Below are positions 8,824-16,209 of a stretch of 64,000 bases of DNA, piece by piece; position 1 is the stretch's first letter; each line of letters starts with the position of its first letter. Location of the stretch: contig NZ_JBOJLM010000003.1 in NCBI RefSeq assembly GCF_050750585.1, positions 124,001-188,000 on the forward strand, given 5' to 3'. A model generated the notes under the pieces. It saw only the letters and a list, made by a program, of their open reading frames with translations, made no database searches and was not told the origin of the DNA. Origin of the DNA: Salinimicrobium sp050750585 (GTDB lineage: Bacteria > Bacteroidota > Bacteroidia > Flavobacteriales > Flavobacteriaceae). Made by a program: the position numbers and the translations under genes.

Positions 8824-9987
8824 ATGAGTAAAATTCCTCAATACGAGCAACTCATAAAAGAGCATAAAGAATTTATTCAAACCCCGAATAAACCTTCTGA
8901 AAAATCTATTGGAATTGTACAGCGGTACCAGAATCCGGTAGTTACAGCAGCTCATGCTCCCCTGCATTGGAGGTACGATTTTAATGCTGAAACCAATCCG
9001 CTGGGACTGGAAAGAATAGGTATAAATGCCACTTTTAACCCCGGAGCCATCAAGTGGAACGGGAAATATGTGCTGGCAGTAAGAGTGGAAGGCAATGACC
9101 GGAAGTCATTCTTTGCAATGGCCGAAAGTCCAAATGGTGTCGATAATTTCAAGTTCTGGGAAAAACCTGTAGAACTGCCGCAAACAGAAGAACCCGATAC
9201 CAATGTTTATGACATGAGGCTCACGCAGCATGAAGACGGCTGGGTCTACGGAATTTTCTGTACAGAGCGTAAAGATAAAACCAACCCCGATACCAGCGCA
9301 GCAGTTGCAAATGCCGGAATTGTGAGAACGAAAGATCTTCTCAACTGGGAAAGACTACCAGATTTGATTTCAAATTCTGGTCAGCAGCGGAATGTAGTGA
9401 TGCATCCGGAATTCGTCAATGGAAAATACGCTCTTTACACCCGCCCTCAAGACGGATTCATTGAAGTAGGCAAAGGCGGAGGAATCGGCCTTGGGTACAT
9501 CACAGATATCACAAACCCTGTTTTAGAGGATGAAAAGATCATCAATCACAAGGTTTATCATACAGTTTATGAACTTAAAAACGGACTGGGGCCTGCACCT
9601 ATAAAGACTGAAGAAGGTTGGCTGCACCTGGCCCATGGCGTAAGAAACACTGCCGGTGGTCTTCGATATACGCTATATCTTTTTATGACCGCTCTTGATG
9701 ATATCTCAAAAGTGATTCATCAGCCAGCCGGTTATTTCATGGCGCCAAATTATGAGGAGACAGTAGGAGATGTTCCTAATGTTCTCTTCGGAAATGGTTG
9801 GATTACAGATGAAGATGGTAAAGTCTTTATCTACTACGCATCTTCAGATACCCGTTGCCATGTTGCAGTTTCTTCTGTAGATAAATTACTGGATTATGTA
9901 AAAAATACTCCCGAAGATGGCCTCACCTCGAGAGCTTCTGTAAATGCAATTGTAGATCTTGTAAACAGGAATAAAGAAGTGATATAA
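8824..9987 (+). CDS. GH130 4-O-beta-D-mannosyl-D-glucose phosphorylase
   Basis: A 387-residue cytoplasmic protein without a signal peptide, the usual length for GH130 subfamily 1. It carries IGINATFNPGAIKWNGKYVL and then NVYDMRLTQHEDGW, in which Asp130 corresponds to the catalytic acid reported for the B. fragilis enzyme (Asp131). Further conserved blocks are GFIEVGKGGGIGLG, LKNGLGPAPIKTEEGWLHLAHGVR and IYYASSDTRCHVA. The reaction is phosphorolysis of mannosyl-beta-1,4-glucose to mannose-1-phosphate and glucose. The stop and the next start share one base (TAATG), so it is translationally coupled to the epimerase that makes its substrate. GH130_2 mannooligosaccharide phosphorylase is the main alternative; the coupling to the epimerase favours the assignment given. 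Confidence 0.93.
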   Translation: MSKIPQYEQLIKEHKEFIQTPNKPSEKSIGIVQRYQNPVVTAAHAPLHWRYDFNAETNPLGLERIGINATFNPGAIKWNGKYVLAVRVEGNDRKSFFAMAESPNGVDNFKFWEKPVELPQTEEPDTNVYDMRLTQHEDGWVYGIFCTERKDKTNPDTSAAVANAGIVRTKDLLNWERLPDLISNSGQQRNVVMHPEFVNGKYALYTRPQDGFIEVGKGGGIGLGYITDITNPVLEDEKIINHKVYHTVYELKNGLGPAPIKTEEGWLHLAHGVRNTAGGLRYTLYLFMTALDDISKVIHQPAGYFMAPNYEETVGDVPNVLFGNGWITDEDGKVFIYYASSDTRCHVAVSSVDKLLDYVKNTPEDGLTSRASVNAIVDLVNRNKEVI

Positions 9988-11177
9988 TGGCAGATCCCAC
10001 AGCACAATTCAAAGCCGAACTTTCCGCAGAGCTGGAAAATATCCTGAAATACTGGAATGAATTCAGCGTGGATGAAAGAAATGGCGGATTTGTGGGGCGA
10101 AGGGATCATTTTAATAAAGAAGTACCCGATGCTTCCAAAGGAATTATTCTCAACACCCGAGTTCTCTGGACTTTTTCGGCAGTTGCGAATCATAAAAAGG
10201 AACAGTCAGGCGAGCTAAGATCTTTGGCAGATCGTGCTTACGGTTATCTAAAAATGGCATTTCGGGATGACATTTTTGGAGGGGTATTCTGGGAAGTGGA
10301 TGCTGAAGGAAATCCCCTAAACAGGAGGAAGCAGATCTATGCCCAGGCCTTTGCTATTTACGCCCTTTCCGAATATCACATACTTTCAGGAGACGAGGAA
10401 GCCAAAGAATGGGCATTGGAATTATTTGACCTGGTGGAATTACATGCCAGAGAGAGAGAATTCAATGGTTACCTGGAAGCTTTTCAGCAGGACTGGTCTC
10501 CAATAGAAGACATGCGTTTAAGCGAAAAGGATAAGAATTCAGCAAAGACCATGAACACGCATTTGCATGTGTTGGAGGCTTATACAACGCTCTATAAGAT
10601 CACAAAATCTGAAGCAGTCAAAGAAGCTCTTGAAAACCTGATCGAACTTTTCCTTAACAAATTTTATGATCCTAAAAATCAGCATTTTCAGCTCTTTTTT
10701 GACAATCAGTGGAATCGGGAAGGAAATGTCGTTTCCTACGGACATGATATTGAAGCGATCTGGCTCATGATCGAAGCTGCAAAAGCTTCAGGAAACAAAA
10801 ATTTAGTCAATAGAACCCAGTCTATAGCTGTGCCTGTAGCAGAGACTTTTTTGGAAGAAGCATATGTTTCAGAAAAAGGAGTGATCAACGAAAAGGACCT
10901 CGATTCCGGAGAAACAGATACAGACCGGCATTGGTGGCCGCAAGCCGAAGCCATGGTAGGGCTGGAATATGCATATCAGATCTCCGGAGAGGAAAAATTC
11001 AAAAATGCCATTTTTGATATCTGGAAATTTACGCAGGAGCATATTATCGACCATGAGAACGGCGAATGGTTCTTCAGAATAGATGAAAATAACCGAACTT
11101 ATACGCAGGAGGATAAGCTGGGCATGTGGAAATGTCCTTACCACAATTCCCGTGCGTGTATTGTTCTAATGAAATAG
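9987..11177 (+). CDS. mannobiose (cellobiose-type) 2-epimerase, AGE superfamily
   Basis: A 396-residue cytoplasmic (alpha/alpha)6-barrel protein of the N-acylglucosamine/cellobiose 2-epimerase superfamily. Conserved blocks in order: NTRVLWTFSA (56-65), RRKQIYAQAFAIYALSEY (113-130), MNTHLHVLEAYTTLY (189-203), YGHDIEAIWLM (251-261), DRHWWPQAEAMVG (313-325) and the closing WKCPYHNSRACI. His253 and His386 match the pair described as general acid/base in the Rhodothermus enzyme (His259 and His390). It converts the reducing-end mannose of imported mannobiose to glucose, giving mannosyl-glucose for the GH130 enzyme encoded just upstream. The start overlaps the GH130 stop by one base. Cellobiose or lactose activity is also possible, as in relatives. 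Confidence 0.93.
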   Translation: MADPTAQFKAELSAELENILKYWNEFSVDERNGGFVGRRDHFNKEVPDASKGIILNTRVLWTFSAVANHKKEQSGELRSLADRAYGYLKMAFRDDIFGGVFWEVDAEGNPLNRRKQIYAQAFAIYALSEYHILSGDEEAKEWALELFDLVELHAREREFNGYLEAFQQDWSPIEDMRLSEKDKNSAKTMNTHLHVLEAYTTLYKITKSEAVKEALENLIELFLNKFYDPKNQHFQLFFDNQWNREGNVVSYGHDIEAIWLMIEAAKASGNKNLVNRTQSIAVPVAETFLEEAYVSEKGVINEKDLDSGETDTDRHWWPQAEAMVGLEYAYQISGEEKFKNAIFDIWKFTQEHIIDHENGEWFFRIDENNRTYTQEDKLGMWKCPYHNSRACIVLMK

Positions 11178-11181
11178 TCCA

Positions 11182-12426
11182 ATGAAAAAAATCTTTCTCT
11201 TTTTGTTCATGTCTCTGGTCCTCGCGGGCTGTAGCAAAGATGAGGATCCTGTTGTCAATCCTGACCCAGATCCTGTAGATCCTGTAGATCCGGTTGATCC
11301 CCCGGGAGAGGAAGAGTTCATTCTTCAGCCCGAAGATACGAGGACATACATGGTGGACGCATCGGCTACAGAAGAGACTGTGGCGCTTTTCTACCAGCTA
11401 AAAACCCTTTCCAGGAATCATTTTATCATTGGCCAGCAGGATGCTTTCAACGCTTTCTACGGAAACAACTCTGGAGAATCGGACATTAAGAAAGTATCCG
11501 GCAGCGACCCCGGATTGTTAGGCTCAGATTTCATGTTCATCACAGACGACAACAATAACGGTCAGCCGGAAAACTGGTTTTATCAACAGGAACAGAAGAT
11601 CATAGCTGATGTTGTTGAGGCTTACGATAAGGGAATGGTTAACCATTTTACCTGGCATTTGAGAGAACCCTATGAAGGCGATCATTTTTATGCCGATGAC
11701 ATGACAGAATTCCAAAGAGCAAATGCTTTTAAAAGTATTCTGCCAGGGGGTGCTAACCATGAATATTATAAAGAAAAACTTCTAAAGGTTGCCGAAGTGA
11801 CTAAAAATTTAAAAGGCAGTGATGGCAAATTGATCCCGATAATCTTCAGGCCTTTCCACGAATTCGATGGCGGCTGGTTCTGGTGGGGAGCACCTTATGC
11901 TAGTGCCCAGGAATTTAAATCGCTCTGGAGGTTTACCGTGGAATATCTTCGTGACGAACTGGAGGTGCATAATATACTTTATGCTTACGCGCCAGACAAT
12001 TCCTATTCAACTGCCACTACTTATTTGCAAAGATATCCGGGAGATGAGTATGTGGATATTCTTGGGATGGATAACTACGGAGATTTCTTGCCCGGTGATG
12101 CTTTAAAACTTTCGGCTGCAAATGCAAAGCTGAAAATGGTTTCAGATTTAGCCAAAGAAAGAGTAAAGATCGCTGCAATGACCGAAACCGGTCTGTTCAT
12201 TCCGAATAGTACCTTACCCGAAAACTTCTATTCTAAAAATTTATATGAGGTCCTTACAGGTAATGATATCCAGATAGGTTTCATGATGTTCTGGCAGAAT
12301 TCAGAAAATGTTTATACTGTACCGGTACCCGGACTTGAAGGGGAAGAAGACTTCCTTCAATTCGTTCAAAAGGAGGAACCTCTTTTGCTTCATGAAATGC
12401 CAACTATGTATAACCTTCCCAATTGA
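11182..12426 (+). CDS. GH26 beta-mannanase lipoprotein (second copy, probably surface)
   Basis: A 414-residue GH26 enzyme that starts 4 bp after the epimerase stop. The signal peptide ends in LAGC (Cys17), followed by SKDEDP, a strongly acidic stretch like the surface lipoprotein export signals of Capnocytophaga and Flavobacterium. A linker rich in Pro and Asp (about 21-42, repeated PVD units) precedes the catalytic domain. The acid/base is Glu227 in FRPFHEFDGGWFWWG and the nucleophile Glu335 in AMTETGL. It is clearly diverged from the other GH26 of the operon. A surface GH26 plus a periplasmic GH26 is the arrangement reported for a galactomannan locus of Bacteroides ovatus, so this copy likely makes the first cuts outside the cell. 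Confidence 0.94.
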   Translation: MKKIFLFLFMSLVLAGCSKDEDPVVNPDPDPVDPVDPVDPPGEEEFILQPEDTRTYMVDASATEETVALFYQLKTLSRNHFIIGQQDAFNAFYGNNSGESDIKKVSGSDPGLLGSDFMFITDDNNNGQPENWFYQQEQKIIADVVEAYDKGMVNHFTWHLREPYEGDHFYADDMTEFQRANAFKSILPGGANHEYYKEKLLKVAEVTKNLKGSDGKLIPIIFRPFHEFDGGWFWWGAPYASAQEFKSLWRFTVEYLRDELEVHNILYAYAPDNSYSTATTYLQRYPGDEYVDILGMDNYGDFLPGDALKLSAANAKLKMVSDLAKERVKIAAMTETGLFIPNSTLPENFYSKNLYEVLTGNDIQIGFMMFWQNSENVYTVPVPGLEGEEDFLQFVQKEEPLLLHEMPTMYNLPN

Positions 12427-12431
12427 TAGAT

Positions 12432-13748
12432 ATGAAAAAGTTATTCCTATTGACCTTCGCAGCAGCAATGTTTCTCGCGTCGTGTAGCAGTGTCAAAAAC
12501 GTTGAAAACAGGCCTGCTCCCATCACGGTAAAAGACGGTGTCTTTTACAAAGGCAGCGAACCCTATTATTTTGTGGGTGCAAATTACTGGTACGGCCCTC
12601 TTATCGCTGCAAGTAATATCGGCGACAGGGAACGGCTTATTAAGGAGTTGGATCTCATGAAAAGCCAGGGAATTGACAATTTGAGAATTCTTGTTGGTGC
12701 AGAAGGCGGTACGCAGGATTTTCAGGTTAAGCCTGCATTACAGCCTAAACAGGGAGAGTATAATGATGACCTTTTAGATGGTCTGGATTTTCTTTTGGCC
12801 GAAATGGCTAAAAGAGATATGTACGCTGTGCTCTACCTTAACAACAACTGGATTTGGTCTGGCGGGATGTCGGCTTACCTGGAATGGAATGGTTATGGCG
12901 AGGTGGCAAACCCGTTTTTGGAGAAGTACACCTGGGAAGAGTATTTTCAATATACTCAGCAGTTCCACACCTGTACCCCATGCCGGGAAGCTTTTATGAA
13001 CCACATAAGGTTCATCATCGGCAGAACAAATCCGTATACCGGACTTAAATACACCGATGACACGGCTATTATGTCCTGGCAGGTGGCCAATGAGCCACGT
13101 ATTTTCACTGAAGAGGACAGGGAGCCATTCAGAATCTGGCTTAAAGAAGTAGTTGATCTTCTCAATGATTTAGATCCAAATACCCTTGTTTCTACAGGAG
13201 CCGAAGGAAAAGCCAGTTATCTACAGGACCTTGAGGAATATGAATCGCTTCATGCAAATCCTAAAATAGATTATCTTACAGCTCATATGTGGCCAAAGAA
13301 CTGGGGCTGGTATGACATTGAAGATGAAAAAGGAAGTCTCCAGGTTTCTATTGACAACGCTTACGATTATGTAAATGAGCATGTTGAAGTAGCACAAAAC
13401 CTCAATAAACCTATTGTTCTTTCGGAATTCGGTTTTCCAAGGGAAAAGGAAAGTTTATCTTTGGAAGCATCAGTTGAAAACAGGAATGAATTTTATGAGG
13501 CTCTTTTTCTGAAAATTAGGGAGAGTCATGAGGAGAGAGGGCATTTGGCAGGAGCGAATTTCTGGGGCTTTGGTGGATTTGCTAAAACCGATCAGGTAAG
13601 AGGAAAATGGGAAGTGGGAGACGATTTTACAGGAGATCCGCCACAAGAACCACCAGGCTTAAATACCGTATTTGCAAAGGATGAATCTACGCTTCAACTG
13701 ATCAAAAAGTACAATGAAATATTAAATCCTGAAGCTGTTCAAAAATAG
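12432..13748 (+). CDS. GH5 endo-beta-1,4-mannanase lipoprotein (GH5_7-like)
   Basis: A 438-residue lipoprotein. The ATG at 12432 is preferred to an in-frame TTG at 12423, which would overlap the previous stop; it gives lipobox LASC (Cys18). The catalytic domain opens with YYFVGANYWYGP and has LYLNNNWIWSGGMSAYLEW, a signature of subfamily 7 mannanases. Acid/base Glu221 is in WQVANEP and nucleophile Glu332 in IVLSEFGFP. Subfamily 7 contains bacterial and plant endo-mannanases. The residues after the cysteine (SSVKN) are not acidic, pointing to a periplasmic position. With the GH26 enzymes it would shorten mannan to mannobiose. A Cys pair in HTCTPC could form a disulphide. The gene follows the second GH26 with 5 bp between them. 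Confidence 0.92.
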   Translation: MKKLFLLTFAAAMFLASCSSVKNVENRPAPITVKDGVFYKGSEPYYFVGANYWYGPLIAASNIGDRERLIKELDLMKSQGIDNLRILVGAEGGTQDFQVKPALQPKQGEYNDDLLDGLDFLLAEMAKRDMYAVLYLNNNWIWSGGMSAYLEWNGYGEVANPFLEKYTWEEYFQYTQQFHTCTPCREAFMNHIRFIIGRTNPYTGLKYTDDTAIMSWQVANEPRIFTEEDREPFRIWLKEVVDLLNDLDPNTLVSTGAEGKASYLQDLEEYESLHANPKIDYLTAHMWPKNWGWYDIEDEKGSLQVSIDNAYDYVNEHVEVAQNLNKPIVLSEFGFPREKESLSLEASVENRNEFYEALFLKIRESHEERGHLAGANFWGFGGFAKTDQVRGKWEVGDDFTGDPPQEPPGLNTVFAKDESTLQLIKKYNEILNPEAVQK

Positions 13749-13763
13749 AAATATCCATAAATA

Positions 13764-16076
13764 ATGAAAAGAACCAGTGTATATTTTCTGCTGTTAGGTG
13801 CCGTCGTGTTCCTGAGCGGATTTTCCGGCAAACAAGATCGTAATATGAATGTCAAATCATCTTTAAATGATAGTATAGAAGCCAAAATTGATTCGCTATT
13901 GAGCATAATGACCCTTGAGGAAAAAGCCGGACAGATGAATCAGTACAACGGTTTTTGGGAAGTGACCGGTCCTGCACCAAAAGACGGGGATGCCGCATTA
14001 AAATATGAGCATTTAAGAAGTGGGCGCGTAGGTTCCATGCTTACGGTTCGCGGAGTTGACCAGGTGAGAGCGGTTCAGGAAATCGTGGTGAATGAATCAA
14101 GATTGGGAATTCCGCTTATTATAGGTTTTGACGTCATCCACGGATACAAAACGTTGAGCCCGATCCCTCTGGCTGAAGCTGCCAGCTGGGATATGGAGGC
14201 GATAAGAAGATCGGCTGAGGTTGGTGCTGCAGAGGCTGCTGCCTCAGGGATCAACTGGACATTTGCACCAATGGTCGATATTTCCAGAGATGCACGTTGG
14301 GGCCGTGTGATGGAAGGTGGAGGGGAAGATCCTTACCTGGGAAGTAAGATCGCCGCAGCAAGAGTAAAAGGTTTTCAGGGAGATGATCTTTCAGATCCAT
14401 TGACTGTTGCTGCCACCGCGAAGCATTTTGCAGGTTATGGTTTTGCTGAAGCTGGGCGCGAATATAACAAAGCAGACATAGGAATGTCGACTTTATACAA
14501 TATGATACTGCCACCGTTTAAGGCAGCCGAAGAGGCCGGAGTAAGGACTTTTATGACCGGTTTCAATACTTTGGATGAAATACCTGTGACCGGGAATGAA
14601 TTTATCCTGAGAGATATCTTAAAGGGAAAATGGGGCTTCGACGGATTTGTAATTTCAGATTATGCTTCGATAGAGGAAATGGTGGTTCACGGTTTTGTAA
14701 AAGATGAGAAGATGGCTGCTAAAAAAGCAGTGGAAGCAGGCGTGGACATGGATATGGAAGCCTATTCTTATGTGAATGAGATAATGGGTCTCGTTAAAGA
14801 AGGAAAGCTGGACGATTCCCTTGTCGATGACGCAGTGCGAAGAATACTCCGCGTGAAATATGAGCTGGGTCTTATGGATGATCCTTACAAATATCTCGAT
14901 GTGCAACGTGAAAAAGAAGTGGTTGGAAATCCTGCCCACCATGAAGCAGTTCTGGATATGGCTAAAAAATCCATCGTACTCCTTAAAAATGAAAGAAACC
15001 TTCTTCCGCTGAAGAAAAACGGACAAAAAATAGCCCTTATCGGGGATCTTGCAGATGATAAGAACAGTCCGCTTGGAAGCTGGAGAATAGCTTCAGATGA
15101 CAATACAGCCGTATCTGTACTTGAAGGAATGCAGAAGTATAATGGGAACCAACTTACTTTTGAGCAGGGTGCTCAGCTGGTAGAAGGCGAAGAGTCCTTC
15201 TTAACTGAAGTCAACTTCAATACCAGCGATAAAAGTGGATTCCCTGCAGCAGTTAAAGCAGCGAAAAATGCAGATGTAGTGGTGATGGTGCTTGGGGAGC
15301 ATGGCTTCCAGAGTGGGGAAGGAAGAAGCCGTACAAACCTTGATCTGCCCGGTGTACAACAGGAACTTCTTGAGAAAGTTTATGAAGCCAATAAAAATGT
15401 GGTACTTGTCTTAAACAATGGAAGACCTCTTGCCATTGATTGGGCCGCAGTAAACATTCCGGCTATCGTTGAGGCATGGCAGTTAGGTACCCAAACAGGG
15501 AACGCAGTTGCTCAGGTGCTTTACGGAGACTATAATCCAAGTGGAAAGCTGCCTATGACCTTTCCAAGGAATGTGGGGCAGACACCAATTTACTATAACC
15601 ATCAGAATACAGGACGTCCTGAAGATCCCGCGCCGGGAGCGGAAACTGTTTGGTGGTCGCATTATATGGACGTGGAAAAAACTCCCCTGTTCCCGTTTGG
15701 CTACGGCTTAAGCTATACCAGTTTTAACTACGACAATCTAAAGCTGAACAAGAATCAGTTTGCAATGGGTGAGAATGTGGAGGTTTCTGTAGACATTACC
15801 AATACCGGAAACTATGACGGCAAAGAAGTGGTGCAGCTTTACATCCGGGACCTCTACGGAAGCACAGTGAGACCTGTTAGAGAACTGAAAGGTTTCGAAT
15901 TACTGGATCTGAAAAAGGGCGAAAAAAGAACTGTGAACTTCACACTGACTGAAGCTGAGCTCGGATTCTATAACAATCAGGGTGAATACATTGTAGAACC
16001 GGGAGAATTTGAAGTCTTTGTGGGTGGAAATTCTGTGGAGACATTAAAAGCTTCCTTTATGTTGGGAGAGGAGTAA
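13764..16076 (+). CDS. GH3 beta-glucosidase (BglX-like), periplasmic
   Basis: A 770-residue GH3 enzyme with a secretion signal (about 1-22, no lipobox). Domains in order: GH3 N-terminal barrel with nucleophile Asp299 in GFVISDYAS and the KHFAGYG substrate block; GH3 C-terminal domain with the probable acid/base Glu519 in FQSGEGRSRT; and a fibronectin-like C-terminal domain (about 660-765). It removes terminal beta-linked glucose from oligosaccharides. In a mannan operon this points to glucomannan, where glucose units must be cleared before the GH26/GH130 route can finish. The gene lies 15 bp after the GH5 and is the last of the operon; a strong hairpin follows. Beta-xylosidase or mixed specificity cannot be excluded. 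Confidence 0.93.
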   Translation: MKRTSVYFLLLGAVVFLSGFSGKQDRNMNVKSSLNDSIEAKIDSLLSIMTLEEKAGQMNQYNGFWEVTGPAPKDGDAALKYEHLRSGRVGSMLTVRGVDQVRAVQEIVVNESRLGIPLIIGFDVIHGYKTLSPIPLAEAASWDMEAIRRSAEVGAAEAAASGINWTFAPMVDISRDARWGRVMEGGGEDPYLGSKIAAARVKGFQGDDLSDPLTVAATAKHFAGYGFAEAGREYNKADIGMSTLYNMILPPFKAAEEAGVRTFMTGFNTLDEIPVTGNEFILRDILKGKWGFDGFVISDYASIEEMVVHGFVKDEKMAAKKAVEAGVDMDMEAYSYVNEIMGLVKEGKLDDSLVDDAVRRILRVKYELGLMDDPYKYLDVQREKEVVGNPAHHEAVLDMAKKSIVLLKNERNLLPLKKNGQKIALIGDLADDKNSPLGSWRIASDDNTAVSVLEGMQKYNGNQLTFEQGAQLVEGEESFLTEVNFNTSDKSGFPAAVKAAKNADVVVMVLGEHGFQSGEGRSRTNLDLPGVQQELLEKVYEANKNVVLVLNNGRPLAIDWAAVNIPAIVEAWQLGTQTGNAVAQVLYGDYNPSGKLPMTFPRNVGQTPIYYNHQNTGRPEDPAPGAETVWWSHYMDVEKTPLFPFGYGLSYTSFNYDNLKLNKNQFAMGENVEVSVDITNTGNYDGKEVVQLYIRDLYGSTVRPVRELKGFELLDLKKGEKRTVNFTLTEAELGFYNNQGEYIVEPGEFEVFVGGNSVETLKASFMLGEE

Positions 16077-16148
16077 CGGGTCATTTAGTGCCATAATTTT
16101 TGGTAATTAATTCAATAGTCTGGATTCCAAACTCTAAAATCCAAAAAC

Positions 16149-16183
16149 ACCTGTCAAAAATGGCATTTTTGACAGGTATTTTT
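16149..16183. terminator. terminator between convergent GH3 and FG-GAP genes
   Basis: A 13-bp stem with triloop: ACCTG, then the core TCAAAAATGGCATTTTTGA, then CAGGT, followed by ATTTTTGG. It lies between two convergent genes and can serve both strands. The core recurs in other hairpins of this window. Confidence 0.85.
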
Positions 16184-16209
16184 GGTCTTCGGAATTGGAT
16201 AAAAAAACT

